Source of the DNA: Prevotella sp. | Lineage (GTDB): Bacteria > Bacteroidota > Bacteroidia > Bacteroidales > Bacteroidaceae | Direction of reading: 5' to 3' | Length of the DNA stretch: 51,374 nt | Assembly (NCBI GenBank): GCA_024697645.1 | Contig: JAILFH010000075.1 | Location: forward strand, 1-51,374 | Shown here: one piece after another, positions 8,685 through 17,839 of the stretch | Position numbering within the stretch: the stretch's first letter is position 1 | Layout of the letters: every line of letters starts with the position of its first letter | The notes under the pieces: generated by a model | The model's input: the letters and a program-made list of their open reading frames with translations, nothing else | What the model was told of the DNA's origin: nothing | Database searches by the model: none | Translations under genes and position numbers: made by a program

Positions 8685-8716
8685 AGTCGGCTAGGTTCGA
8701 GTCCTGACCGTCTTTT
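8685..8716 (+). other. tRNA T-arm-like fragment followed by six T residues
   Basis: AGGTTCGAGTCCT sits in a context that pairs CGG with CCG and AGG with CCT and is followed by TTTTTT. The TTCGAGT loop is that of a tRNA T-arm, but no matching D-arm or anticodon arm lies upstream. It is either a tRNA 3'-end remnant or simply a terminator hairpin. Confidence 0.4.
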
Positions 8717-8914
8717 TTAATTGGAAACAAATCTCAAATGCTTATTAATTCATTTGCAGCAGGAAAAATTCTCTAATTCTCTAATTCTTGATAAATTCTT
8801 GATAAAAAGAATGGAGAGAGCATTTTCTTTACTCTCTCCACCCATAACAAAAGTTGAAGGTAATCAAATTCTTTCTATAACTCTCAACTATCTTTTCTGT
8901 GCGAAACGCCCAGA

Positions 8915-11116
8915 CTACTTGCTCATATTGAACTCGAGAGTACCACCGTTCATGATGTCCTGATGGGTGATATAGTTGAGTTTGTACCGTTTGCCGTTGA
9001 GTTTTACCGACTTAATCTTGTACTGCTCAGGAGACGTGCGGTTGGTCTTCACGGTGAAGGTCTTGCCGTCAGGTAGTTGAATTTCGACCTTCTTCAACTG
9101 AGGCGAACCGAAACGATACTCGCCGAGGGCAGGGTCGACAGGATAGAACCCAATGGAACTCCAGATGTACCACGAAGCCATCTGGCCACAGTCTTCATTG
9201 CCCGAATAGCCGTCCTGTTGGCTGTTGTAGAGTTCGTTCATAATCTTGTTGGTGTAGAACTGCGTCTTCTCGTCCTTGCCGATGTAGCCATATAGGTAGG
9301 AGATGTGGTGACTGGGCTCATTGCCGTGAGCATACTGCCCGATGAATCCCGACGCGTTGCCATTCTTCTTCGCCTGATCGGCAGGGAGCGTGAAGAAGGT
9401 GTCGAGTTTCTTCTCAAACTGCTTATTGCCACCGAAGAGGCTTATCATATCAGGCACGTCCTGAGGCACATACCAGAGATACTGCCACGCGTTGGCCTCA
9501 GTGTAGGGGTTGCCGCCATTGCCGCCATATTGCAGCGGGTCGAAGGGCTCTATCCACTTGCCGTCGGACATGCGGGCGCGGAAGAATCCCGTCTCAGCAT
9601 CGTAGAGATTTCGGTAGTTGCGGGAGCGCTTTGCGAAATATTCAGCGTCGGCTGTCTTGCCCAGATGATTCGCCAGACGAGCCACACAGGCGTCGTCGTA
9701 AGACTCTTCAAGCGTGATGGAGACTGACTGGGTCTGAAGGTCCTCAGGCATATAACCATACTTCTCGTAAGTCTTGAACGGCGAGTTCCAGTGGTCGGTG
9801 AGCGAAGTGCCCTTGACAGCCTGGAACACACGCTCTGCATCAATACCCGGTAGACCCTTCAGGACTGCATCGACGAGCACGGGAATCGCGTGGTTACCAA
9901 TCATGCAATAGTTGTCGGTTCCCCAGAGTTGCCAGATGGGCAGATAACCGTAAGTGTCGTATTGGCGGAGCATACTATTGGCGAAGTCGGCCACGCGCTG
10001 CGGCTGCAGGATGGTGTAGAGTGGGTGAGCAGCACGATAGGTGTCCCAGAGCGAGAAGGTGGAGTAGTGGCCCTGCCCTTTTGGCAGACGGCCTTCGGCG
10101 AAGTCGGTTCGCGGATAGGTGCCATTGATGTCGGAGATGATGTTCGGCTGAATGTAGGCGTGATAGAGTCCAGTGTAGAAGATTACCTTCTGCTCCTCAG
10201 TTCCGTCGATGCGGATATTGGCCAGTTCGCGTTGCCAAGCCTCATGAGCCTTCTCCCTAACGGCTTCGAAATCCCAACCCTTGTTTTCCTGCATGTTCTC
10301 TTTGGCATTCTCGATGCTGTTGGGCGACAACGCAACCTTCACAAGCAGAGGCTCACTGCTCTCGCCGAAGGAGAGGAATACCCGTACGTTTCGACCATTG
10401 GAGAGTTTGCCGTCACGGAACACGCGGCGGTCGGAGGTCATAATCTTCTCTTTCACAGGACGCGAGAACTGGGCATAGAAATAAACCTTGCGGAACTTCT
10501 GCCAACCCTGCATCAGTCGGTAGCCCACAAGCGTATAGTCGTCGATAAGGCGAGCCTGAGCGTCGATGAGTTTACCCCAGTCGGTGTAGTGTACGAGATC
10601 GACGATGAGGTTGTTTGCCTTACCACCGAAGTTGTAGCGGTGCATTCCCGTGCGAGTAGTTGCAGTGAGTTCGGCCTTGATGCCATCATCGAGCGTAATG
10701 GAGTAGTAGCCCGCCACAGCCTGTTCACGCTCGTGGCTATAGCCGCAACTGTATTCCTTTGTCGCAAGAAGAGTCTCGAGGTCTTGCGAAGAGGGCATTA
10801 TCAATACGTCGAGCAAGTCGGGACAGCCCGTACCATTGAGGTGGGTGTGGGAGAATCCGAAAATCTGCTTGTCGTTGTAGTCGTAGCCCGAGGCGGTGTT
10901 GCCGTTAACATTATACTTTGTGTCGGGGCTCAGTTGCACCATTCCGAAAGGTGTTGTAGCGCCAGGGAAACAGTTGCCCTTCAGCGAATGCTGGTTGACA
11001 GTTCCTGTGCCGATCATCGGATTAATGTACTTGGTGACATCCTCCTGTGACTGCGCCCAAGCCGAACACGATAGACATAGTACGGCGGTAGTAACGAGTA
11101 GTTTGATTCCTTTCAT
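8915..11116 (-). CDS. Secreted GH92 alpha-mannosidase
   Basis: This 733-residue enzyme belongs to glycoside hydrolase family 92, exo-acting calcium-dependent alpha-mannosidases, commonly alpha-1,2, that trim mannans and N-glycans. A signal peptide (about 1-22, ending SAWAQ) is followed by the family start NPMIGTGT and FPGATTPFGMVQLSPDT, then GFSHTHLNGTG. In the catalytic half, GNEPSHH lies at 598-604 and GNEDCGQM at 639-646; both are hallmark GH92 motifs carrying acidic catalytic and calcium-binding residues. The length is normal. No lipobox is obvious, so it is probably periplasmic. It stands alone on the minus strand, convergent with the hydrolase gene, with its own promoter at 11163-11193. 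The linkage specificity is inferred from the family only. Confidence 0.95.
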   Translation of the reverse strand: MKGIKLLVTTAVLCLSCSAWAQSQEDVTKYINPMIGTGTVNQHSLKGNCFPGATTPFGMVQLSPDTKYNVNGNTASGYDYNDKQIFGFSHTHLNGTGCPDLLDVLIMPSSQDLETLLATKEYSCGYSHEREQAVAGYYSITLDDGIKAELTATTRTGMHRYNFGGKANNLIVDLVHYTDWGKLIDAQARLIDDYTLVGYRLMQGWQKFRKVYFYAQFSRPVKEKIMTSDRRVFRDGKLSNGRNVRVFLSFGESSEPLLVKVALSPNSIENAKENMQENKGWDFEAVREKAHEAWQRELANIRIDGTEEQKVIFYTGLYHAYIQPNIISDINGTYPRTDFAEGRLPKGQGHYSTFSLWDTYRAAHPLYTILQPQRVADFANSMLRQYDTYGYLPIWQLWGTDNYCMIGNHAIPVLVDAVLKGLPGIDAERVFQAVKGTSLTDHWNSPFKTYEKYGYMPEDLQTQSVSITLEESYDDACVARLANHLGKTADAEYFAKRSRNYRNLYDAETGFFRARMSDGKWIEPFDPLQYGGNGGNPYTEANAWQYLWYVPQDVPDMISLFGGNKQFEKKLDTFFTLPADQAKKNGNASGFIGQYAHGNEPSHHISYLYGYIGKDEKTQFYTNKIMNELYNSQQDGYSGNEDCGQMASWYIWSSIGFYPVDPALGEYRFGSPQLKKVEIQLPDGKTFTVKTNRTSPEQYKIKSVKLNGKRYKLNYITHQDIMNGGTLEFNMSK

Positions 11117-11162
11117 ATTCGATTGTTTAAGTTGTTAAGTTTCATTGACTGTTTAGATTCTG

Positions 11163-11193
11163 CAAATATACAAATAATCGGGAAGAACGCAAA
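11163..11193 (-). promoter_or_regulatory. Promoter of the GH92 gene
   Basis: On the minus strand, TTTG (complement of 11190-11193), a 19-bp spacer and TATATTTG (complement of 11163-11170) fit the consensus. The start codon is about 46 bp downstream. Confidence 0.8.
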
Positions 11194-11273
11194 GGAAACG
11201 AGATGAAAATAATATAGGATTTTGATGAGGATTACCATTTTCACACCTAATTATATAAAAAAGACTAATTCAT

Positions 11274-11304
11274 TTTGTACTGCCCCCGATTTTTCGTACC
11301 TTTG
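11274..11304 (+). promoter_or_regulatory. Promoter of fabD
   Basis: TTTG (11274-11277), 19 bp, TACCTTTG (11297-11304). Predicted transcription starts near 11308, leaving a leader of about 60 nt before fabD. Confidence 0.8.
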
Positions 11305-11369
11305 CGGCGCCAAAGCGAAAGATTGGCTCTAACATGTAAAAAATGTAAACAAATTTTAGATAGAAAGAA

Positions 11370-12254
11370 ATGAAAGCATTTGTATTTCCTGGGCAGGGTG
11401 CTCAGTTCGTAGGTATGGGTAAGGACCTCTACGAGAACAATGAAAAAGCACGTGAATTGTTTGACAAAGCCAACGAGGTTTTGGGTTTCCGCATCACCGA
11501 CATCATGTTTGAAGGTACTGCTGACGAATTGAAGCAGACCAAGGTGACTCAGCCCGCCGTATTCCTTCATAGTGTAATCTCGGCCATTTGTCTGGGTGAG
11601 GAGTTCAAGCCCGCAATGGTTGCTGGTCACTCACTTGGTGAGTTGTCGGCTCTTGTGGCCGCTGGCGCTCTGACTTTCGAGGACGGCCTTCGCCTTGTTC
11701 ACGCTCGTGCTATGGCTATGCAGAAGTGCTGCGAGGCTACTCCCGGTACGATGGCTGCCATCATTGCTCTGCCCGATGAGGTAGTGGAGGAGACTTGCCG
11801 CGAGGTAAGCACCGACGGAAACATTGTGATTCCCGCTAACTACAACTGCCCTGGACAATTGGTTATCTCGGGTAACGTAGAGGCTGTGAATGCTGCCTGC
11901 GAGAAACTGAAAGAAGCAGGCGCTAAGCGTGCGCTGGTGCTGCCCGTGAGCGGTGCGTTCCACTCTCCGCTGATGCAGGCCGCCAAAGACGAACTCGCAA
12001 AAGCCATTGAGCAGACCGAGTTCAAGCAGCCTTGCTGCCCCGTCTATCAGAATGTAGATGCACTTCCTCATACCGATCCCGCCGAAATCAAGCAGAACCT
12101 TATGGCTCAGTTGACAGGTTCCGTTCGCTGGACAAAGAGCGTTCAGAACATGATTGCCGACGGCGCTGACGATTTCACTGAGTGCGGACCCGGTAAGGCT
12201 CTGCAGGGCATGATTGCCAAGATTAACCGTGAGGTAAGCGTTCATGGCATCTAA
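11370..12254 (+). CDS. fabD: Malonyl-CoA:ACP transacylase
   Basis: This 294-residue cytoplasmic enzyme moves malonyl from CoA to acyl carrier protein, supplying fatty-acid synthesis. The start shows FPGQGAQFVGMG (6-17). The nucleophile is Ser88 in GHSLGE, Arg113 in HARAM would hold the malonyl carboxylate, and His198 in GAFHSP completes the catalytic dyad. Length and motif order match the family. It has its own promoter upstream and its stop lies 11 bp inside the next gene, so the two are translated from one message. The pairing of fatty-acid synthesis with a GH13 enzyme has no obvious metabolic logic and may be only positional. Confidence 0.97.
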   Translation: MKAFVFPGQGAQFVGMGKDLYENNEKARELFDKANEVLGFRITDIMFEGTADELKQTKVTQPAVFLHSVISAICLGEEFKPAMVAGHSLGELSALVAAGALTFEDGLRLVHARAMAMQKCCEATPGTMAAIIALPDEVVEETCREVSTDGNIVIPANYNCPGQLVISGNVEAVNAACEKLKEAGAKRALVLPVSGAFHSPLMQAAKDELAKAIEQTEFKQPCCPVYQNVDALPHTDPAEIKQNLMAQLTGSVRWTKSVQNMIADGADDFTECGPGKALQGMIAKINREVSVHGI

Positions 12255-13905
12255 TCAGGCTTTGAAACCTATTATCTATCAGGTGTTTACGCGGTTGTAT
12301 GGCAATCGGAATACAACCCGTAAACCCGATGGAACTATTGAGGAGAATGGCTGTGGTAAGATGGCCGACTTCACGCCTACTGTGCTGAAACATCTGCGCG
12401 AGATGGGTGTGTCGCATGTGTGGTTTACGGGTGTGATTCGTCACGCTATGCAGACCGATTATTCGCGTTACGGCATTCCTCGCCAGCATCCTGCAGTGGT
12501 GAAGGGCAAGGCAGGTTCTCCCTATGCTATCTGCGACTACTACGACGTTGACCCCGACTTGGCGGTGAACGTTGGCAAACGAATGGAGGAGTTTGAGCGT
12601 CTTGTAGCCCGCACCCATCGTGCAGGTCTGAAGGTCATTATCGACTTTGTGCCCAACCACGTGGCTCGTCAGTATCAGGGCATCAAGAATCCTGAGGGCG
12701 TAAGTGACTTGGGAGCAGATGATGATGTTGAACAGGGTTTCTCTCCACAGAATAATTTCTACTATTGTCCCGGTCAGGACTTTACTCCTTATTTCGACCT
12801 TTATCACGGTGAGTTGTTCCCCTATGCTGAGCATCCGGCGAAGGCTACAGGTAATGACCATTTCGACAATGCCCCAGGCAGAAACGACTGGTATGAGACC
12901 GTAAAACTGAACTATGGCGTAGACTACTATGCTGGTCGTATCGGTCATTTCGACCCGATTCCCTCTACTTGGAAGAAGATGCTCGATATTCTGATGTTCT
13001 GGGCGGGAAAGGATATTGACGGTTTCCGTTGCGATATGGCCGAGATGGTACCCGCTGAATTCTGGGCTTGGGCAACACAGCAGGTGAAGGCGAAATATCC
13101 CGATCTGCTGTTTATCGGCGAGGTATATAATCCGCAGGAATATCGCCACTATATTGCTTCGGGTTTCGACTGGCTCTATGACAAGGTAGGAATGTACGAT
13201 ACGCTGCGCGATGTTATCTGTCATCATCGTCGTTCGGCCGAGATTACACAGGCTTGGCAGCAGACCGATGACATACGCCAGCACATGCTCTATTTCCTTG
13301 AGAATCACGACGAACAGCGAATGGCAAGCGATTTCTTTGCAGCCAACGGACAGAAGGGCGTTCCTGCACTGATTGTCAGCCTGATGCTCGGGCAGAATCC
13401 TTTCATGCTCTATGCAGGTGAGGAATTCGGTGAGCGGGGAATGGACCGTGAGGGTTTCAGCGGCAACGACGGCCGCACGACCATCTTCGACTATTGGTCG
13501 GTTGATACACTATGTCGCGCCGCCAGTAATGAACTTTCATCAGAAGAGCAGAGTCTCTATGAGCAGCACTGCCACTTGATGACAATCGCCCGCAAGAGTG
13601 AGGCTGTCAGGGAAGGTGAGATGTTCGACCTTATGTACGTGAACCAGCACTTGGCTGAGCGCCAATATTGTTTCCTGAGACATTCGGAGAAAGAAACGCT
13701 GCTCGTGGTAGTGAATTTTGCTGACGAACCCGCTATGGTAGATGTGGTGATTCCGCAGCACGCCTTCGACTATCTGAAACTTAAGGAGGGCGATGTCGAG
13801 GCTCAGGACTTGCTCACAGGCGAAGTTGCAACTCTGCAACTGAATGCTGATGCGGCAGTCAGGATGGAGATTCCTGCACGTGGTGGACGTATTTATCAAT
13901 TTTAG
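12244..13905 (+). CDS. Cytoplasmic GH13 alpha-amylase-family enzyme
   Basis: This 553-residue protein has a GH13 (beta/alpha)8 barrel with the four conserved regions: DFVPNH (134-139), GFRCD with nucleophile Asp264, IGEV with acid/base Glu293, and ENHDE with His355-Asp356. A beta-sandwich C-terminal domain follows from about 460. No signal peptide is present, so it acts on intracellular alpha-glucan or maltodextrin. The start at 12244 lies within the last 11 bp of fabD and is supported by the N-terminal motif PIIYQVFTRLYG, typical of GH13 enzymes. The subfamily (amylase, glucosidase or maltosyltransferase-like) cannot be resolved by eye. Confidence 0.9.
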   Translation: MASNQALKPIIYQVFTRLYGNRNTTRKPDGTIEENGCGKMADFTPTVLKHLREMGVSHVWFTGVIRHAMQTDYSRYGIPRQHPAVVKGKAGSPYAICDYYDVDPDLAVNVGKRMEEFERLVARTHRAGLKVIIDFVPNHVARQYQGIKNPEGVSDLGADDDVEQGFSPQNNFYYCPGQDFTPYFDLYHGELFPYAEHPAKATGNDHFDNAPGRNDWYETVKLNYGVDYYAGRIGHFDPIPSTWKKMLDILMFWAGKDIDGFRCDMAEMVPAEFWAWATQQVKAKYPDLLFIGEVYNPQEYRHYIASGFDWLYDKVGMYDTLRDVICHHRRSAEITQAWQQTDDIRQHMLYFLENHDEQRMASDFFAANGQKGVPALIVSLMLGQNPFMLYAGEEFGERGMDREGFSGNDGRTTIFDYWSVDTLCRAASNELSSEEQSLYEQHCHLMTIARKSEAVREGEMFDLMYVNQHLAERQYCFLRHSEKETLLVVVNFADEPAMVDVVIPQHAFDYLKLKEGDVEAQDLLTGEVATLQLNADAAVRMEIPARGGRIYQF

Positions 13906-13927
13906 TTGATATTTTGCGCGGTTCCAC

Positions 13928-13958
13928 TTTGCATTTTGAACTATATTTTGTATCTTTG
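13928..13958 (+). promoter_or_regulatory. Promoter of the nucleotidyltransferase-guaA unit
   Basis: TTTG (13928-13931), 19 bp, TATCTTTG (13951-13958), ending 28 bp before the start codon at 13987. An exact consensus match. Confidence 0.8.
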
Positions 13959-13986
13959 CAGTCAATAATCGATTAGACGTTTTCCC

Positions 13987-14778
13987 ATGAAGCAAGCAAT
14001 GATACTCGCCGCTGGACTGGGTACGAGGCTGAAGCCTCTCACCGATCGTATTCCCAAGGCTCTTGTCAGGGTAGGGGAGCAGCCGCTCCTTGACCGCATC
14101 ATTCTGCGGTTGCGCTCTCAGGGCTATCAGCGATTTGTGGTGAATGTGCATCATCTGGCTGACCAAATTGAACAACACATCTCCGAAGAGGACAACTACG
14201 GAGTGAACATACACATCAGTGACGAGCGCGAGGAGTTGCTCGAAACGGGCGGCGCGCTGAAGAAGGCTGCGCCGTTTTTCGATGATGATGAACCGATTCT
14301 GATTCACAATGTCGACATTCTGGACAATGTGGATTATGATTGGTTTCGTCGACAGCACCTCGATGATGAGGACGCAGTGCTGCTCGTGAGTCAGAGACGT
14401 ACGAAGAGGTATCTGCTCTTCGATAATGCCATGAGATTGATGGGATGGGTAAATATCGAGACGGGAGAACTCAGAAGTCCCTACGACTGGGTGCGTTGCC
14501 CCGACGAAGCGCGACTCGATATGGACAAGTATCAACTCATCATTATGCGCGGTACAACGGAGATTACGCTTAACCTCTATGCCTTCTCGGGCATTCATAG
14601 TTTCTCCCCTCGTCTGTTCCCGTTAATGGAGCGTTTCCCCGACCGGTTCCCAATCATGGACTTCTATCTGCAAACCTGTCACCGCACCCACATCTATGGT
14701 TGTCAGAAACCCGATCTAAAGGTGCTCGACGTCGGCAAACTCGACTCGCTGCAGGCAGCAGAAGAGTTCATACAGTAA
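13987..14778 (+). CDS. Sugar-1-phosphate nucleotidyltransferase
   Basis: A 263-residue GT-A-fold enzyme that joins a nucleoside triphosphate and a sugar 1-phosphate. The start reads ILAAGLGTRLKPLTDRIPKAL (split: GLGTRLKPLT then PKAL), the nucleotide-binding signature. A metal-binding Asp lies in HNVDIL at about 109, and LETGGAL at about 85-91 fits the family. It could be a MurU-like MurNAc-1-phosphate uridylyltransferase, a mannose-1-phosphate guanylyltransferase-like protein or similar; in related organisms such genes often sit beside a sugar kinase, but none is adjacent here. guaA begins 31 bp downstream in the same direction, so the two are probably co-transcribed. Confidence 0.85.
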   Translation: MKQAMILAAGLGTRLKPLTDRIPKALVRVGEQPLLDRIILRLRSQGYQRFVVNVHHLADQIEQHISEEDNYGVNIHISDEREELLETGGALKKAAPFFDDDEPILIHNVDILDNVDYDWFRRQHLDDEDAVLLVSQRRTKRYLLFDNAMRLMGWVNIETGELRSPYDWVRCPDEARLDMDKYQLIIMRGTTEITLNLYAFSGIHSFSPRLFPLMERFPDRFPIMDFYLQTCHRTHIYGCQKPDLKVLDVGKLDSLQAAEEFIQ

Positions 14779-14809
14779 CCACTTAGAAAATAATTAAGTC
14801 AAAAATAAC

Positions 14810-16435
14810 ATGCAACAGAAAATCATTATCCTCGACTTCGGTTCGCAAACCACACAACTCATTGGTCGTCGTGTGCGTGAACTGGACACGTTCTGCGAGA
14901 TTCTTCCCTATAACAAATACCCCGTTGGTAACGACGATGAGGTGATAGGCGTGATTCTGAGCGGTTCGCCTTTCTCGGTTCATGATCCCGAGGCTTTCCA
15001 AGTAGACCTTAAGCAGTTTGTTGGTCGCAAGCCCGTGCTCGGAATCTGCTACGGAGCGCAATATATCTCGCATGCCAATGGTGGACGTGTGGAGAAAACG
15101 AATACTCGCGAATATGGACGTGCGCACCTGCAGTATATCAATACGGAGAGTCCCCTCTTCCGCGACTTTGCGCCGCAGTCGCAGGTGTGGATGAGTCATG
15201 GTGACTCCATTACCGCCATTCCTGAAGGTTTCGAGTGCATTGCATCTACTTCTGATGTGAAGTATGCTGCCTATTCGACTCCAATGGGTGCTGAGGGCAA
15301 GCCGGTATTCGCTGTTCAGTTCCATCCTGAGGTGTTCCATACAGTCCAGGGTTCACTTTTGCTGAAGAACTTCGTTGTGGGTGTCTGCGGTTCTCTGCAG
15401 AACTGGAGCGCTGCTTCATTTGTGGAAAGCACCGTTTCCGAACTGAAGCAACAACTGGGTGACGACCGTGTGATTCTCGGTCTCTCAGGAGGTGTTGACT
15501 CGTCTGTTGCAGCAGTGTTGTTGAACCGTGCTATTGGTCAGAACCTGACTTGTATCTTCGTTGATCACGGAATGCTACGCAAGAATGAGTTTGCAGACGT
15601 GATGAATGATTATAAGTGTCTGGGACTGAACGTGATAGGTGTCGATGCTTCAAGTAAATTCTTCGCAGACCTTGCAGGTGTGAGCGACCCAGAACAGAAG
15701 CGCAAAATCATTGGACGCGACTTCGTAGAGGTGTTCAATGCAGAGGCCCGCAAGATTGAGGGCGCGAAGTGGCTCGCACAAGGCACTATCTATCCCGACC
15801 GCATCGAGTCGCTGAATATTACGGGTAAGGTAATCAAGAGTCACCATAATGTAGGAGGACTGCCCGAGGAGATGCACTTGCAACTTTGTGAACCACTGAA
15901 GTGGTTGTTCAAAGACGAGGTGCGCCGCGTGGGTCGTCAGTTGGGAATGCCCGAGCATCTGATTACTCGTCACCCGTTCCCCGGACCTGGTCTGGCTGTT
16001 CGTATTCTGGGCGACATTACTCCCGAGAAGGTACGCATTCTGCAGGATGCTGATGATATCTATATTCGCGGTTTGCGTGACTACAAAGTGCGGTTGAGTG
16101 GTGAAGAGGCCCGTCGCGTGTTGGCTGCTGGTGTTCCCGCTTCAATGGCTGATGGCGAGATAGAAGTTTCGCTCTACGATCAAATCTGGCAAGCAGGCGC
16201 CATTCTGCTCTCTACCGTCCGCTCTGTGGGCGTGATGGGTGATGAGCGTACATATGAGCATCCTGTTGCTCTGCGTGCTGTGACTTCAACTGATGCAATG
16301 ACTGCAGACTGGGCTCATCTGCCCTATGACTTTATGGCTCGTGTGTCGAACGAGATAATCAATAAGGTGCGTGGCGTTAATCGCGTTTGCTACGACATCT
16401 CGTCAAAGCCACCAGCAACAATTGAGTGGGAATAG
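14810..16435 (+). CDS. guaA: GMP synthase (glutamine-hydrolysing)
   Basis: This 541-residue enzyme aminates XMP to GMP. An N-terminal class I glutamine amidotransferase has Cys80 in GICYGAQ and the His172/Glu174 pair in FHPEV. The ATP-pyrophosphatase domain carries LSGGVDSS at 225-232, and the dimerisation domain has the signature [12 protein letters not shown] near 384-395 and a final KPPATIEWE. It is slightly longer than many GuaA proteins, owing partly to an insert of about 20 residues near 430-455. The hairpin at 16482-16531 terminates the unit. Confidence 0.97.
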   Translation: MQQKIIILDFGSQTTQLIGRRVRELDTFCEILPYNKYPVGNDDEVIGVILSGSPFSVHDPEAFQVDLKQFVGRKPVLGICYGAQYISHANGGRVEKTNTREYGRAHLQYINTESPLFRDFAPQSQVWMSHGDSITAIPEGFECIASTSDVKYAAYSTPMGAEGKPVFAVQFHPEVFHTVQGSLLLKNFVVGVCGSLQNWSAASFVESTVSELKQQLGDDRVILGLSGGVDSSVAAVLLNRAIGQNLTCIFVDHGMLRKNEFADVMNDYKCLGLNVIGVDASSKFFADLAGVSDPEQKRKIIGRDFVEVFNAEARKIEGAKWLAQGTIYPDRIESLNITGKVIKSHHNVGGLPEEMHLQLCEPLKWLFKDEVRRVGRQLGMPEHLITRHPFPGPGLAVRILGDITPEKVRILQDADDIYIRGLRDYKVRLSGEEARRVLAAGVPASMADGEIEVSLYDQIWQAGAILLSTVRSVGVMGDERTYEHPVALRAVTSTDAMTADWAHLPYDFMARVSNEIINKVRGVNRVCYDISSKPPATIEWE

Positions 16436-16481
16436 AATATCTGTTAAGGCAGAGTTGTTCCCGTTTTTTTGTTAGAATAGT

Positions 16482-16534
16482 GAAAAACGGCTGAGAACTC
16501 ATTACCAGTGGTTCTAAAAAGGCCGTTTTTCGTA
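16482..16534 (+). terminator. Terminator after guaA
   Basis: GAAAAACGGC (16482-16491) pairs perfectly with GCCGTTTTTC (16522-16531); inside, AGAAC pairs with GTTCT, extending the stem. The T-rich arm lies at the 3' side. The next gene follows within 20 bp, so its -7-like TAATTTTG (16533-16540) overlaps the terminator end. Confidence 0.7.
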
Positions 16535-16550
16535 ATTTTGAAATATAGAG

Positions 16551-17711
16551 ATGAAAAAAGGAGATAAAGTAAGGTTCCTGCATGAGTCTGGTGGCGGTGT
16601 CGTCAGCGGATTTCAGGGTAAGAGCATTGTGCTCGTTGAGGACGAGGACGGCTTTGAGATTCCTATGCTGATGACCGACGTGGTGGTGATTGGCAATGAG
16701 GATTATAGCACGACCAATGTTGTGAACGCTAAGGCAAAGGAGCAGCAGCGAATTGTTGGCGATGGCCGTTCGGTGAAGGCATTGATGGGCGAAGGCACAG
16801 GCGATGCTGAACAAGGCGGACGCGAGGCAATTCTGAATCGCGGAGAAGGTTTGGACGAGGTTGACTATTCGAAGGTGACGTTCAAAGCACCTGTCGAGGA
16901 GCGAAAGGGCGGTAACCGACTATCGGCTTATCTGGCTTTCGTGCCTATTGACATCAAAGAGATGACTCAGACTCGTTTTGAGACTTATTTTGTGAACGAT
17001 AGTAACTATTATCTGCAGTATACCTATCTGGTGGCCGAAGGTAATAGTTGGACGCTGAAGGCTCGAGGTGAGGTGGAACCAAACACTAAGGAGTTCATTG
17101 AGGAGTTTGGCCGTGAGGAACTGAACAAGTTGGAACGAGTGGCCATTCAACTGCTGGCTTACAAGCGTGAGAAACCGTTTGAGTTGAAGCCTTCAGTTGA
17201 TGTGCAGATTCGCATTGATGGCGTGAAGTTCTATAAGTTGCATACGTTCCAGGAGAATGATTTCTTCGAACAGAAGGCGTTGCTCTATACGATTGTCGAA
17301 CAAGATAAAGTTGCCCGTCCGCTGGTGCTTGATGCTCAGCGCCTGAAGGAGGAGATGTATCATACTGAGCCTGCTGATAAGACTCGCGTAGAGAAACCGA
17401 TAATCTATAAACCCCGTAAGGGTGATGAGAATGTGTTGGTGGTCGACTTGCATGCGAATGCGTTGCTCGATACGACTGCAGGTATGTCGGCAACAGATAT
17501 TCTGAACTATCAACTTGATAAGTTCCGTAAAATACTATCTGAGAATGCCGACAAGAAAGGCAAACGCATAGTCTTCATTCATGGAAAGGGCGAAGGGGTG
17601 TTGCGTCGGGCACTCATCAATGATTTGAACTATCGTCACAAAAATTACACATGGCAGGATGCTTCGTTCCAGGAGTATGGCTATGGCGCTACACAAGTGA
17701 CAATCAAATAA
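16551..17711 (+). CDS. DUF2027 and Smr domain protein
   Basis: This 386-residue cytoplasmic protein has a small N-terminal beta domain (KKGDKVRFLHESGGGVV), a central DUF2027-type region, and a C-terminal Smr domain with DLHA at 299-302 and HGKGEGVLR at 344-352. Smr domains, first known from MutS2, are nucleases or nucleic-acid-binding modules; in MutS2 they act on branched DNA or stalled ribosomes. Without a MutS ATPase the function of this stand-alone form is unclear. It follows guaA but lies after a terminator. A -7-like box ends only 10 bp before the start codon, suggesting a very short leader. Confidence 0.85.
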   Translation: MKKGDKVRFLHESGGGVVSGFQGKSIVLVEDEDGFEIPMLMTDVVVIGNEDYSTTNVVNAKAKEQQRIVGDGRSVKALMGEGTGDAEQGGREAILNRGEGLDEVDYSKVTFKAPVEERKGGNRLSAYLAFVPIDIKEMTQTRFETYFVNDSNYYLQYTYLVAEGNSWTLKARGEVEPNTKEFIEEFGREELNKLERVAIQLLAYKREKPFELKPSVDVQIRIDGVKFYKLHTFQENDFFEQKALLYTIVEQDKVARPLVLDAQRLKEEMYHTEPADKTRVEKPIIYKPRKGDENVLVVDLHANALLDTTAGMSATDILNYQLDKFRKILSENADKKGKRIVFIHGKGEGVLRRALINDLNYRHKNYTWQDASFQEYGYGATQVTIK

Positions 17712-17839
17712 GGTGAAATTGAGTGAGTTTCTGATAGTGGAAATGAATGATTAATTCTTAACTTTTTAAAGATACTTAGAACCGCTCATAAATTTCATAA
17801 ATAACTGAAATTCGAAACAAGCAAAAATAGGAGATTGTT

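Noticed and set aside
9890..11050. Long plus-strand frame of 386 codons opposite GH92
   Set aside because: It is the antisense shadow of a certain GH92 gene and has no family features.
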